From Gammaproteobacteria bacterium (GTDB lineage: Bacteria > Pseudomonadota > Gammaproteobacteria > Xanthomonadales > SZUA-36): a stretch of DNA of 64,000 nucleotides. The stretch lies in contig JAJFLB010000026.1 of NCBI GenBank assembly GCA_021772915.1, positions 79,279 to 143,278 on the forward strand, in the 5' to 3' direction. Below, piece by piece: positions 44,834-53,921 of the stretch. Below the pieces are notes generated by a model. It was not told the origin of the DNA and did not search any database. It saw only the letters and a list, made by a program, of their open reading frames with translations. The position numbers were made by a program, and so were the translations under genes. The first letter of the stretch is position 1. Each line of letters starts with the position of its first letter.

Positions 44834-46192
44834 TCAATCTAAAGTCCTCCCAGGTGCTGTCCCTGTGTTCGCCCGGATGTGCCTGCCGAGCCATGCAAAT
44901 GCAACGCTAGAGACAATGATATTCGCGATACTGCTGGCTGCAAATAGACCGTCGAGCCCAAAAAGCCACCGCCCGGCAAACGCCAGTGGCAAAAACACAA
45001 CCACCACCCTCAAGGTAGAAATCACCACACTTGGCCTGGGCCTTCCGGAACCATTAAAGCTGGCATTGACTGACATCACCAGACCGTATGCACCCCAGCT
45101 CCAGGCTACCAGCCAAATGTAATGTGAGGCGATCGTCTGGATGTTTTCCGAGTCGGTGAACAAGGCTGTCAGCGGTGTAGCCAGCAGGCTCACAATGACG
45201 GCGAGCAGCAAACCAGATGCCAGACAAAACCGTGTAATGATGCGGCGGGCCTCGAGTAAACGCTCAAAACAACCGGCCCCGAAATTTTGACCAAAAAACG
45301 GACTGGAAACTGCTGACAGGGCATAGAACGGAATCAGCGCCATCGGCTCTATACGCATGGCGATACCGAAGCCGGCGACCGCATCAGCACCATAGCCTGC
45401 CACCATCGCCACTACTATGGCGCTGGACAGGGGGATTATCGCGTTGGTGATCATCGCCGGTATGCCGATCGCCAGCATGTGCTTCCAGGAGTCAAAAATA
45501 TCCTGGAGAGGGGCAATAACACTGGCGAACACATTCAGGCGCGTGTGCAGGTACCAGGTGGTGAACAGCAGCATGCAAATGTTGGAGATCAGCGTTGCGA
45601 CCGCCGCACCCTGGATTTCGAGACGTGGAAAACCCAGCCAGCCGAAAATAAACAGGGGATCCAGTATCAGGTTCAACAAGGCTGCAATGACAATGATCTT
45701 GCTTTCCAGTGCTGCATTACCACGTGCCCGGATGGACGCGAGACAGGACCAAAGCGCGACATCAACTGGGGCGACCCAATACCACACGCTCATATAACGA
45801 TCGATCTGCGGCATCAGTTCCGCGGGTGCCCGCAACAGGCCGAAAACCGGATTGATGGATGCCAGACCAATGAAACACAATATCAGTGCTACCAGTGCGG
45901 CCAGCACCGCAGTGTCAGTTGTCAGGCGGCGGGCGAGGTGTTGCTGATCACTCCCGACAGCACGGGAAACACAGGAGGCAGCCCCGGCTTCGAATCCAAT
46001 CCCAATACCGTAAATCAACCAGATTACAGGCAATGTGAACCCGATCGCGGCCAGTGGTGCATCCCCCAGTTGGCCAATAAAAAACAGGTCAACGGCCTCG
46101 AAGGAAAAAATTGCCAGCAGACCAAAAGCAAACGGTGTCCCCTGCCGGCGCAAGTTCCGTGCAACCGAGCCTTGGGTCAGGTCAAGTGTCAT
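44834..46192 (-). CDS. MATE family multidrug/toxin efflux transporter
   Basis: This 452-residue inner-membrane antiporter has the twelve-helix two-lobe MATE layout. Recognisable segments are FSFEAVDLFFIGQLGDAPLAA near the N-terminus, IGIGFEAGAASCVSRAVG, and in the second lobe PAMITNAIIPLSSAIVVAMV, VAGFGIAMRIEPMALIPF and GQNFGAGCFERLLEARRI. Such proteins export cationic drugs or metabolites using Na+ or H+. The substrate is unknown. It stands alone, divergent from the DUF1326 gene. Confidence 0.9.
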   Translation of the reverse strand: MTLDLTQGSVARNLRRQGTPFAFGLLAIFSFEAVDLFFIGQLGDAPLAAIGFTLPVIWLIYGIGIGFEAGAASCVSRAVGSDQQHLARRLTTDTAVLAALVALILCFIGLASINPVFGLLRAPAELMPQIDRYMSVWYWVAPVDVALWSCLASIRARGNAALESKIIVIAALLNLILDPLFIFGWLGFPRLEIQGAAVATLISNICMLLFTTWYLHTRLNVFASVIAPLQDIFDSWKHMLAIGIPAMITNAIIPLSSAIVVAMVAGYGADAVAGFGIAMRIEPMALIPFYALSAVSSPFFGQNFGAGCFERLLEARRIITRFCLASGLLLAVIVSLLATPLTALFTDSENIQTIASHYIWLVAWSWGAYGLVMSVNASFNGSGRPRPSVVISTLRVVVVFLPLAFAGRWLFGLDGLFAASSIANIIVSSVAFAWLGRHIRANTGTAPGRTLD

Positions 46193-46296
46193 GTCTCATC
46201 TGAAATATTGGTCATATATTTGTCCACAATAACGATCTGCTATAGTTACCCTGGTTCAACTTTGAATGATTCTTGCTTAAGCTCGGGAGATACGCA

Positions 46297-46956
46297 ATGT
46301 CCTACGTAGACTGGATGATCCGCACCAAACAACTCGGAACCTGTAGTTGTGACTACGGTTGTCCATGCGAATTCAATGCCGCGCCTACGCGGTTGCCCTG
46401 CGAGGGTGTTATGGCCATGGAAATCACCGAGGGATATTTCGGTGACGTACGGCTCGACGGTCTGCGTGTGGCCGGCGTGTACCGCTGGCCGGGACCGGTC
46501 CACGAATGTGACGGCACCTGGTGGAGCATCATCGACAAAGCTGCCTCGGAAGAACAGGTGGAGGCGCTCTTCAAGATTCTGGGTGGTGAGGAGCAGGAAC
46601 CCAATACCGGTTTTGCCATTTACGGCGCCACTGTCGAGCACGAACCCGAACCCCTGTTTGCAGACATTGAATTTGAATGGGACATCGAGGGTCGGACAGG
46701 TCGTTTCCTTGTGGACGGTGTGCTGGAGGCAGACATTGAACCCATCCGAAACCCGGTGACGGATGAACCACATTTTATTGCGATTCGCCCCCACGATGGA
46801 TTCGAGTTTCGGGAAGCAGAAATGGCAAGTGCAAGCTTTTGGGCCAAAGGTGAACTGGAGCAACGACACGCCAAGCGCTTTGCCGCAATCACCTATGCGA
46901 GTTATGGTCCTCAGGGCATCATACCTGCAGAAAGCCTGCCGGAGCGGAGCAGCTAA
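46297..46956 (+). CDS. DUF1326 domain protein
   Basis: The start is ATG 46297, with a cgggag ribosome site 6 nt upstream; an upstream ATG at 46273 lacks one. The 219-residue product begins MSYVDWMIRTKQLGTCSCDY and has a Cys cluster C-S-C-D-Y-G-C-P-C at residues ~16-24, typical of DUF1326 and likely to bind metal. Further family segments are WWSIIDKAASEEQVEAL and EPHFIAIRPHDGFEFREAEM. The biochemical role of the family is unknown. No operon partner is evident. Confidence 0.85.
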   Translation: MSYVDWMIRTKQLGTCSCDYGCPCEFNAAPTRLPCEGVMAMEITEGYFGDVRLDGLRVAGVYRWPGPVHECDGTWWSIIDKAASEEQVEALFKILGGEEQEPNTGFAIYGATVEHEPEPLFADIEFEWDIEGRTGRFLVDGVLEADIEPIRNPVTDEPHFIAIRPHDGFEFREAEMASASFWAKGELEQRHAKRFAAITYASYGPQGIIPAESLPERSS

Positions 46957-47001
46957 ACGCAACAATCAGCGTTTTCGATAAGTGCTGGAAACCCTGTACC
47001 G

Positions 47002-47020
47002 AAGGGGCTCACCAGCCCTT
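47002..47020 (+). terminator. Hairpin downstream of the DUF1326 gene
   Basis: AAGGGGCT pairs with AGCCCTT around a CACC loop, with one bulged G. It has no following T-run, so it is weak as an intrinsic terminator. Confidence 0.35.
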
Positions 47021-47204
47021 GGGATTGATTGGCATCTGACTGAGTAACTATCGTGAAATCAGGCTCATTTCACCTGGGCTTTGCAGAAACTTAACTTTAT
47101 TCCCCAAAACCTCTAAAACCTGTTGAAAGCAGGCGCTGGTAGTGGTGAAATGCACCTGTATATCATCACCTTCTGACTCAACAAAAATTGGCTGAAAACT
47201 AATC

Positions 47205-48089
47205 ATGGCAACCATCATTAATGGCGTCACAACCGCCCAGGACATCAAGGACGAAATTGCTGAGAGCGTAAGGCAAATAAAAGAGCAGGGTGGCAAGATA
47301 CCTCATTTGGCAGCCATTCTGGTCGGGGACGATGGTGCCAGCCAGGCCTATGTTGGCGGCAAGGTAAAGGCCTGTGAGTATGTCGGCTTCAAATCGACGT
47401 TGAAAGAATTAGACGCTGACATTGACGAAGAAACACTGCTGCAAGTTGTTGACCAGCTAAACGACGACGCTGACATCGATGGCTATATTGTCCAACTGCC
47501 GCTTCCCGCACACCTTTCCGCCAGGAAGGTTACCGAGCGTATCCGGCCTGAAAAGGACGTTGACGGATTCCATCCTGTCAATGTCGGCAGAATGGTCAAG
47601 GGCCTGCCGGCCTACGTGTCCGCCACACCGTTTGGCATTATGCAATTACTGGAAAGATACGGGGTTGAGACGGAAGGAAAACATTGTGTGGTCATCGGCA
47701 GAAGTGACATTGTCGGGACCCCCATGAGCATCCTTCTGTCCAGGAAGTCCAAACCGGGAAACTGCACGGTTACGGTTTGTCATTCCAGAACCCCGAATAT
47801 CAAGGAACTGTCACTGCAGGCCGATATCGTGATCGCCGCATTGGGTATTCCTGAATTTTTGACCGGGGATATGGTGAGCGAAGGCGTCGTGGTCATCGAC
47901 GTAGGTATTACGCGGGTTCCCGATGCGACCAGGCCCAGGGGATATGCACTTAAGGGTGACGTCAAGTACGACGAGGTGGAGCCAAAGGCCAGCTACATAA
48001 CCCCGGTACCCGGTGGGGTAGGGCCCATGACAATTGCAGCATTGCTACACAATACTTTGCTGGCCTCGAAAAAAGAGATTTATCAATAG
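47205..48089 (+). CDS. folD: Bifunctional methylenetetrahydrofolate dehydrogenase/cyclohydrolase FolD
   Basis: This 294-residue cytosolic enzyme oxidises 5,10-methylene-THF to methenyl-THF with NADP and hydrolyses it to 10-formyl-THF. Signatures are [17 protein letters not shown] with the catalytic Lys, the [13 protein letters not shown] loop, [16 protein letters not shown], the Rossmann segment [17 protein letters not shown] and [19 protein letters not shown]. It is convergent with fhs, which uses its product, and lies ~6 kb from a corrinoid methyltransferase operon. The pair could therefore oxidise one-carbon units taken from methylated substrates. Confidence 0.96.
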   Translation: MATIINGVTTAQDIKDEIAESVRQIKEQGGKIPHLAAILVGDDGASQAYVGGKVKACEYVGFKSTLKELDADIDEETLLQVVDQLNDDADIDGYIVQLPLPAHLSARKVTERIRPEKDVDGFHPVNVGRMVKGLPAYVSATPFGIMQLLERYGVETEGKHCVVIGRSDIVGTPMSILLSRKSKPGNCTVTVCHSRTPNIKELSLQADIVIAALGIPEFLTGDMVSEGVVVIDVGITRVPDATRPRGYALKGDVKYDEVEPKASYITPVPGGVGPMTIAALLHNTLLASKKEIYQ

Positions 48090-48091
48090 CA

Positions 48092-48111
48092 GCGTGGGGC
48101 TCACCCCACGC
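48092..48111. terminator. Bidirectional hairpin between folD and fhs
   Basis: A perfect 8-bp stem GCGTGGGG/CCCCACGC with a CTCA loop spans the end of fhs, right after the folD stop. On the minus strand it is followed by A/T-rich sequence with a run of six T about 25 nt on. It probably ends both convergent transcripts. Confidence 0.45.
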
Positions 48112-49771
48112 CGATTACGGTACCGTCCGGCAGTAATTCAACCTGCTCCGCCTTGGGACGTTTGGGCAAACCGGGCATGCGCATGATATTCCCGGTCAAA
48201 ATGACCAGAAAACCCGCACCCGCACTGACCTGGATGTTTCTGACCGTAACCTGGAAGTCACGTGGACGACCATGCAGTGTCGGGTCGTCGGATAATGAGC
48301 TCGGTGCCTTGGCAATACACACCGGTAACTTGTCCAGCCCCAGTTGCGTAATGATACTCAGATCTTTCTCGGCGTCTTTGCTAAACGCAACATCATTAGC
48401 CCCATACATATCCTTGCATACCTTGTGCACCTTCTGGTAGATCGTGTCACTCAGGTCATACAGCGGTGTAAAGGCTTCGTTTTTATCAACAGATTTCATC
48501 ACTTCCCGGGCCAGGTCCTGAGAACCCTTACCACCCTCGGAAAAATGCCGTGATTCGGCAAATGCAACGTGATGCGCTTCCACCCGCTCGCGAATGATGG
48601 AGATTTCCTCGTCGATATCCGTTGCGAAACGGTTCAAAGCGACCACCGGATGTTTGTTGAAATGGGAAACACTTTCGATGTGTTTATCCAGGTTTTCCAG
48701 GCCGCGCCGGACCGCTTCCAAATCGGGTTGGTCAAGCGTGTCCTTGTCCTTGCCACCATGTAGCTTCAACGCACGCACCGTGGTCACCAATACGACCGCA
48801 TCGGGGTCAAGCCCGGCAGAACGGCACTTGATGTCAAAAAACTTCTCTGCGCCAAGGTCAAAACCAAAACCCGCCTCGGTCACCGTCCAGTCTGCGTAGT
48901 GCATCGCCATACGGGTGGCAAATACGCTGTTACAACCATGTGCAATATTCGCAAATGGCCCGCCGTGCATGAACGCCGGTGTACCCTCCAGGGTTTGCAC
49001 CAGGTTTGGGTGTACCGCATCGCGCAACAGCGCCATCATGGCCCCGGTAATATTGAGCGCCTTCAAGTACACTGGCTTGCCCTTCCAGGTGGTTCCCAGC
49101 AGGATATTTTCCAGCTTTGTACGCAGGTCATCCAGATCATTGGCCAAACACAGGATGGCCATGATTTCAGACGCCGCAGTGATTTCAAAACCACCTTCTC
49201 GTGGTATGCCCTGCATCTTGCCACCCAGGCCAATTACGATCTTCCGCAGGCTACGATCATTCATGTCCATGACCCGCCGCCAGCTGACCTGGCGTGGATC
49301 CAGCCCAAGTTCATTACCCTGAAATATATGATTGTCAATGCTGGCAGAAATCAGGTTGTTGACCGTGGTGATGGCATGAAAATCACCGGTGAAGTGCAGG
49401 TTGATGCGATCCACCGGAATAATCTGGCTGTAGCCACCGCCGGTGGCACCCCCCTTAATACCGAGACAGGGCCCGAGTGAGGGCTCACGCAGCGCGAGGC
49501 AAACGGATTCTCCGAGGCTATCCAGAGCCTGACCCAGACCAATAGAGGTCGTGGTCTTGCCCTCACCGGCAGCCGTCGGTGTGGTTGCTGACACCAGGAT
49601 CAAACGCGGTTTTCCGGGTCTTTTACGGGGGCTACTCAGTGCATCTAAGCTAACCTTGGCGACCTCGTCACCATAGGGTAAGAGGTGCTCCTTTTCCACA
49701 CCGAGCTTGGCGGCAATATCCTGGATTGGCCGGATACCGGCCTGCTTGGCAATTTCGTAATCAGTGGGCAT
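48101..49771 (-). CDS. fhs: Formate--tetrahydrofolate ligase
   Basis: This 556-residue ATP-dependent ligase joins formate to THF, or runs in reverse to make ATP and formate from 10-formyl-THF. The nucleotide loop TPTAAGEGKTTTSIGLGQAL is at ~66-85. Other family blocks are LREPSLGPCLGIKGGATGGG, FTGDFHAITTVNNLISA, MHGGPFANIAHGCNSVFATR and EAGFGFDLGAEKFFDIKCR. Length is normal. In aerobes with folate-linked methyl catabolism the reverse direction conserves energy, and the nearby corrinoid operon and folD make that plausible here. Confidence 0.97.
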   Translation of the reverse strand: MPTDYEIAKQAGIRPIQDIAAKLGVEKEHLLPYGDEVAKVSLDALSSPRKRPGKPRLILVSATTPTAAGEGKTTTSIGLGQALDSLGESVCLALREPSLGPCLGIKGGATGGGYSQIIPVDRINLHFTGDFHAITTVNNLISASIDNHIFQGNELGLDPRQVSWRRVMDMNDRSLRKIVIGLGGKMQGIPREGGFEITAASEIMAILCLANDLDDLRTKLENILLGTTWKGKPVYLKALNITGAMMALLRDAVHPNLVQTLEGTPAFMHGGPFANIAHGCNSVFATRMAMHYADWTVTEAGFGFDLGAEKFFDIKCRSAGLDPDAVVLVTTVRALKLHGGKDKDTLDQPDLEAVRRGLENLDKHIESVSHFNKHPVVALNRFATDIDEEISIIRERVEAHHVAFAESRHFSEGGKGSQDLAREVMKSVDKNEAFTPLYDLSDTIYQKVHKVCKDMYGANDVAFSKDAEKDLSIITQLGLDKLPVCIAKAPSSLSDDPTLHGRPRDFQVTVRNIQVSAGAGFLVILTGNIMRMPGLPKRPKAEQVELLPDGTVIGVG

Positions 49772-49939
49772 AACTCATCCCTTTATCGTTATTCGTTGGG
49801 CATTTTATAACTAATGATCTGGTGGTGACAAACTGAGATTTACAATGTACTAATAAGACATCTGAAATACCTCTCCGCCACCATCTGGCTCGCAGATGAT
49901 CTGGAACGGGAAATGCACCTCTCCGAGGCTTTGTCTGGC

Positions 49940-51178
49940 CTATGTCGCCTCAACCAGACGGGTACTGTCTTTGAATAATGCCCAGCTGAACCAGAAAATC
50001 TTATTGTAATGGGGTACGCCCTGTAATGATTGGCCTGCGTATTCGCCATTGGTCGCGCTACCGGTGAGACTCCACTGGCCACCCGATTGGCTATCAACTG
50101 CAACGGCGTCCGTGGACGCATCACCAGGAGCTACCTGCTCGAAATCCAAAACAGAGTCATTGATATTCCTGGAATAGATTGCACCGAGGTCTCGTGCCGC
50201 ATCGTAGAGCACAACGATAGGCTCGCCTCCAACCGTATCATTGTAAACCGGGTTGTCCTTCAGGAAAGACGTCGCATAGGCGCAGGTTTCACCGTTCAAC
50301 TCAACTCCATAAACAAACGACATGGCCGGCAGGCGTGTGTCCAGCTTGCCCTGAATTCGATGCCAGGGTTTGCTGCGGGCGGCCAGCTTATGGATGGGGA
50401 TCATCATGCTCAACATCAGACCGACCATTTTGTCGCGCAGGGTCTTGGCCGGTGCGTGATACAGCGTGGTGTCCGGGTGCATTTGTTTCCATTCACCCCA
50501 GGTAGCCATGATTGCCGGCAGAAAATCGAGCTTCAGGCCCTTGTCCGGGCCATGGATGACTTCACCGTCCAATTGCTGAATGATGTTTCCTGTTTTGGAG
50601 TCGCGATAAATTATATTGTTGTTGTAGGCGGTGACACAGCTCAGATTCATCTCTTTGCCCTTGAGCTCGTTCTTAAACGCCATGCCACTGTTACACAGGA
50701 TGCAATAAGAGACAGTCACCGGTGTTCCGCCAACGGTGTCACAGTAGAAATGGGGTCTGGCAATACTGTCACGCGAGTAGGCCCTGACCTCACCACCTAG
50801 GGCCAGACCTATCACAACTTCATCATCACTGATTACTGTGTCCGCTTCAGCAGGCGCGAGAACTTCCGGGTTGGCCGGCGGTGTCATGACATAGGGAACA
50901 TAGCCACTCCAAAACATGAATGCCATCATTCCAATACTGACCAATGCCGTTGTCAACCATGATGGATCGGCCGAGCCCGTGAATGCCCGGTACAAAAGGA
51001 AAGCGAAACAGACACTGGTAATCGTCCAAAGAATGCGGCGATTCAAATAGACTTTGAGTTGTGTATCACGGCTAAAATTTACAATATCAATGGTCATTGG
51101 TGAAAATGGCAGAAAAATGACCAGTATTGATATCATTGCCAATGCGTATAAAACGACGTCCAGGTATTGACCAAGCAT
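49940..51178 (-). CDS. DUF3179 domain membrane protein
   Basis: The start is ATG 51178 with the strong ribosome site GGAGGTAGG; a TTG five codons earlier is unlikely. The 412-residue protein has three or four N-terminal membrane helices (LDVVLYALAMISILVIFLPF, ILWTITSVCFAFLLYRAF, SIGMMAFMFWSGYVPYVM). A DUF3179 domain (~115-410) follows with GGEVRAYSRDSIARPHFYCD, VTVSYCILCNSGMAFKNEL and NNIIYRDSKTGNIIQQLDGE. The CILCNSG segment has a CxxC pair that may bind metal or act in redox. The family function is unknown. It follows the FadL-type channel gene by 16 nt, so the two form an operon. In the same frame after its TAG, 29 more open codons look protein-like. Confidence 0.85.
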   Translation of the reverse strand: MLGQYLDVVLYALAMISILVIFLPFSPMTIDIVNFSRDTQLKVYLNRRILWTITSVCFAFLLYRAFTGSADPSWLTTALVSIGMMAFMFWSGYVPYVMTPPANPEVLAPAEADTVISDDEVVIGLALGGEVRAYSRDSIARPHFYCDTVGGTPVTVSYCILCNSGMAFKNELKGKEMNLSCVTAYNNNIIYRDSKTGNIIQQLDGEVIHGPDKGLKLDFLPAIMATWGEWKQMHPDTTLYHAPAKTLRDKMVGLMLSMMIPIHKLAARSKPWHRIQGKLDTRLPAMSFVYGVELNGETCAYATSFLKDNPVYNDTVGGEPIVVLYDAARDLGAIYSRNINDSVLDFEQVAPGDASTDAVAVDSQSGGQWSLTGSATNGEYAGQSLQGVPHYNKIFWFSWALFKDSTRLVEAT

Positions 51179-51194
51179 TTTTCCTACCTCCAAA

Positions 51195-52496
51195 CTATTT
51201 AATCAGCCAGGTTAAACCCATACCCGCCGTAAATAGCGAGCCCTCTGCATGGAACGGTCCCAGCTGCGCTTCGCCATCAAAGGCAAAAGAAGTGTTCAGG
51301 TCCAGACGTATGTTCGTACCGGGAAGTTCATAACCCAGACCCAGAGAAATACTTTGCTGCCAGTGACCATCGGCAATGGTAGCCTGGGCCAATTGCAAGA
51401 AAGTTGGCGTTACAGGCAAGCTGGGCGGTTGTGCGGGATCTGCAAAGCCAGGGTTTTTTACAAAGGTAATATCACCGAATGAATTACCCAGGTCTGCCGC
51501 GTTCTTGGCGATCTTGCTGTTGAAGCTGTATCCGCCCCGCAAATAGAGACTACCCATCTTGTGCTGGGCACCGAGTGAGTAGATGTACTGGTCTTTCCAA
51601 AAAGATGAGTACCCGGCCGCGGAATCCCAGTTCTTGTAACGGAAGTCAAATTCAATCAACGTGTCGGCTGAAAAAGCGGAGCTCGTGGCGATACCCAGTT
51701 GGATTTCCTGGGGTTGCTCCAGCTTGAAATCGGAAAATACATCCGGTGCGGTTTCAATCGCACCTGAGTAAGTGATACTCAGTGGTGATTTATAGGTGGC
51801 GCCGATGATCACGGCACCGGCATCGTAGGTCATACCGAGACTGCCGCCAACACCAAGCTCATGGACCGTGGAGCCGCTTTCTGTCAGACCAACCTGGAGA
51901 CTGGCGATACCCAGTGTAAAGGTACCGCCGATGCTCAGTTGATCAGACACCTGGTAACCCACACTCATGTTGGTGCCAAATAAACCGAGGTCAGCAATAA
52001 GATTGGGCAGGTTCTCGGTGTTACGCCATTCCGAACCAAGTCCAGACACGCCAGTAAGACCAAAGCCCGCGACCAGTTTTTCCGAGAGTCTCTGAATAAC
52101 CACCGCATGCGGCGCCACCGCTGTGGTAAATGAAGAGTCATCATTGAACGGCCCGGTCAGTGCGGCTTGCGGGTTAAAGGTACCCGCCGCTGCGGTCCCA
52201 CCAAATAAATCAGTCGGGCCACCACTGGCATCAAGATCCGGTGAAGCGTAGGTCGCACCAATAGTGAAGGTCGTGCTGCCTTCAAGCTGGGTTAGTGTCG
52301 CCGGATTGGCGAATAGCATGGCGACCGGATCCTGAGGCCGGGCGATGCCTACACCCTCCATACCACCGGCTGCCGGGGTCAGTGTCAAGTCAAATTCAGA
52401 ACCGTGCGGACCTGCCTGGGCGAGACCTGAAAACAGGCTCAGTAACAAAACCAGAAGGGTGATTGTGAGGGTGGAGCCGAGAAGTGCTTTCTTCAT
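51195..52496 (-). CDS. FadL/OmpP1/TodX-family outer-membrane channel
   Basis: This 433-residue protein has a signal peptide (MKKALLGSTLTITLLVLLLS...LAQAG). It has the N-terminal FadL signature of a plug-like segment followed by a conserved N-P-A: GMEGVGIARPQDPVAMLFAN and PATLTQL. Alternating strands fill the rest to a C-terminal LFTAGMGLTWLIK. Members import long-chain fatty acids or hydrophobic aromatics such as toluene. Near aromatic-aldehyde and corrinoid genes, a hydrophobic or aromatic substrate is conceivable. A ~200-nt leader with a stable hairpin (52574-52598) precedes it. Confidence 0.88.
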   Translation of the reverse strand: MKKALLGSTLTITLLVLLLSLFSGLAQAGPHGSEFDLTLTPAAGGMEGVGIARPQDPVAMLFANPATLTQLEGSTTFTIGATYASPDLDASGGPTDLFGGTAAAGTFNPQAALTGPFNDDSSFTTAVAPHAVVIQRLSEKLVAGFGLTGVSGLGSEWRNTENLPNLIADLGLFGTNMSVGYQVSDQLSIGGTFTLGIASLQVGLTESGSTVHELGVGGSLGMTYDAGAVIIGATYKSPLSITYSGAIETAPDVFSDFKLEQPQEIQLGIATSSAFSADTLIEFDFRYKNWDSAAGYSSFWKDQYIYSLGAQHKMGSLYLRGGYSFNSKIAKNAADLGNSFGDITFVKNPGFADPAQPPSLPVTPTFLQLAQATIADGHWQQSISLGLGYELPGTNIRLDLNTSFAFDGEAQLGPFHAEGSLFTAGMGLTWLIK

Positions 52497-52857
52497 TTGC
52501 TATTCTCCAAGTGATGCTAAGCAACGGAGCCATAAAGCCTGCGAAACCTACGCAGCTTGGGTGCTCTGTTTCGTCGTGCAGCCGGTATTCCGGCACGATC
52601 TAAATTCGGGGTGGCTTCCATCCCAGTAACGCGGGTTTTCACAAAGTGGCGCCTAAAAATGGACGATCTTGCCGACACCCGGCGGTTAGCATACAACAAT
52701 TTTTGACGAAAGTTTGATCTTTTATAATCTTTACCAATCTTTAATGATCTCTTATGAGTAGTATTGATGAGATCAGCGGTATGCTAATATGTGCCATAAT
52801 CCGAGCACTGAAGATAGACAGGGACGATAGTCAGAGTTAAATAACAAGTTGGTGGAC
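52497..52857. other. Divergent control region between the FadL-family gene and the MEDS regulator
   Basis: No gene is present. It holds a hairpin at 52574-52598 (TCGTGC-CCGG/CCGG-CACGA with a 2-nt bulge) in the leader of the FadL gene and four 10-bp direct repeats at 52717-52756. A weak promoter for the regulator (TTGATG 52764-52769, TAATAT 52785-52790, spacer 15) follows the repeats. I looked for cobalamin riboswitch features and did not find them. Confidence 0.5.
52717..52756 (+). promoter_or_regulatory. Four 10-bp direct repeats, putative operator of the MEDS regulator
   Basis: Four successive units ATCTTTTATA, ATCTTTACCA, ATCTTTAATG and ATCTCTTATG start exactly every 10 nt, one helical turn, so they present the same face of the DNA. 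They lie just upstream of the weak promoter of the regulator gene. Related units occur in inverted orientation before the corrinoid operon (53782-53811); the 12-mer TCTTTAATGATC is common to both. Confidence 0.6.
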
Positions 52858-53634
52858 ATGATGCCTACACTCGAAAATGATTTACTAAATATCAAACAAG
52901 CAGCACAGTTTTTGAACGTCAGTGAAATATCTATTCGCCGCTGGACTGATGCAGGAAAACTTTCCTGTCTGCGTATTGGTGGTCGGCGCGAAAGACGTTT
53001 CAAGCAAGAGGATTTGACTGAGTTTCTTGAAGTTCAGTCGGGGGTGAAATCAGGCCAGAAAAAGCCCGCCAGGTCAAAAGGCGACAAAGCCGTCGGCATA
53101 TTGCTGGAAGGTATAGAGATTGATTTTGGTAACCACCTGTGTTCGCTTTACGAAACAGACACTGGCCGCGTCAAACTCTCGGTACCGTTCCTCGCAGACG
53201 GTCTGCGGGCCGGCGACAAGTGCTTCCTGATCGCTTCAGGTCCGGCGCAGAAACACATCATCAATGAGCTGATGGAAGTCTATCCGGATACGGGCACTGC
53301 AATTAAGGACGCAAAGCTTGTGGTTACGGATGGGGCACTGACCGGCAATGACCTGTACCAGTTCTTTGAAGAAGAATTTCTTAAATCCAGTCGTGGTGGC
53401 AGCCAGTATATCCGTGTACTTGGGGATATGGCGTGGTCTGTAGAAAAAGGCATGAGTGTAGAAGAATTAATGGATTTTGAAATGCGCTATAACCATTCAC
53501 TTGCCAAGAACTTTGCGGTCGTCAGTTTATGCCAGTACGATGCCCGGGAATTTACCGGCACGGCTATCGTCAAGGCCCTCAAGAATCACGAGGATACATT
53601 CCAGTTTCCACTGTCCCGATTTGTTGGTTTCTAG
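52858..53634 (+). CDS. MEDS-domain (DcmR-like) transcriptional regulator
   Basis: This ~258-residue regulator starts at ATG 52858 or 52861. The N-terminal excisionase/MerR-type winged helix is LLNIKQAAQFLNVSEISIRR, then WTDAGKLSCLRIGGRRERRF. A basic linker (~65-80) leads to a MEDS sensory domain (~85-258) with DFGNHLCSLYETD, LSVPFLADGLRAGDKCFLIA and SQYIRVLGDMAW. MEDS is known from methanogens and methylotrophs; DcmR controls dichloromethane dehalogenase. It directly precedes the corrinoid operon, and repeats of one type flank it, so it is the likely regulator of that operon and of itself. The effector, perhaps a methylated compound or a corrinoid-linked signal, is unknown. Confidence 0.85.
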   Translation: MMPTLENDLLNIKQAAQFLNVSEISIRRWTDAGKLSCLRIGGRRERRFKQEDLTEFLEVQSGVKSGQKKPARSKGDKAVGILLEGIEIDFGNHLCSLYETDTGRVKLSVPFLADGLRAGDKCFLIASGPAQKHIINELMEVYPDTGTAIKDAKLVVTDGALTGNDLYQFFEEEFLKSSRGGSQYIRVLGDMAWSVEKGMSVEELMDFEMRYNHSLAKNFAVVSLCQYDAREFTGTAIVKALKNHEDTFQFPLSRFVGF

Positions 53635-53653
53635 CTAATTCAGTATTCACTTA

Positions 53654-53679
53654 AGGGCGAGACCGTAAGGTTTCGCCCT
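53654..53679 (+). terminator. Stem-loop after the MEDS regulator gene
   Basis: An 11-bp stem (AGGGCGAGACC with GGTTTCGCCCT, one G-T pair) closed by a GTAA tetraloop lies 20 nt after the stop codon. No strong T-run follows. It should separate the regulator transcript from the corrinoid operon. Confidence 0.55.
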
Positions 53680-53743
53680 CCTGTCAGCTCAGAAAAAACC
53701 TGTACCACTCAGTGCTGAAGTGCTGTGTGCCTGCATGGTTTCC

Positions 53744-53772
53744 TTGACAACGGCCCGAATGTAGACTTTAAT
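53744..53772 (+). promoter_or_regulatory. Putative promoter of the corrinoid methyltransferase operon
   Basis: TTGACA (53744-53749) and TTTAAT (53767-53772) are spaced by 17 nt. The start would fall near 53780, where the 10-bp repeats begin, leaving a ~140-nt leader. Confidence 0.5.
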
Positions 53773-53781
53773 GTTTTTGCT

Positions 53782-53811
53782 GAATATTGATCATTAAAGA
53801 ATACTAAAGAT
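53782..53811 (-). promoter_or_regulatory. 10-bp repeats before the corrinoid operon, putative MEDS-regulator operator
   Basis: Read on the minus strand the units are ATCTTTAGTA, TTCTTTAATG and ATCAATATTC, again every 10 nt. The first two match the four units upstream of the regulator gene and the third is degenerate. They overlap the expected transcription start, a position typical of repression, whereas the regulator-gene copies sit upstream of the -35. Confidence 0.55.
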
Positions 53812-53921
53812 CAACTTAATTCACGCGACACTATGGCATACATGCCGCAAGAGCGTGACTGCTGCAAGGTTACATCAAGCGAGTCACCCGGACTCACGGC
53901 ATTATCGATGAGGTAGATCAT

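Noticed and set aside
52497..52620. Cyclic-di-GMP (GEMM) riboswitch in the FadL leader
   Set aside because: Some short pieces look similar, but the ordered GCAAACC, GACGCAAAGCC and GGTAGGTAG-type blocks are absent on both strands.
53635..53921. Cobalamin riboswitch before the corrinoid operon
   Set aside because: I looked for the conserved B12-box and surrounding stems and found none. The region is explained by a terminator, a promoter and the 10-bp repeats.
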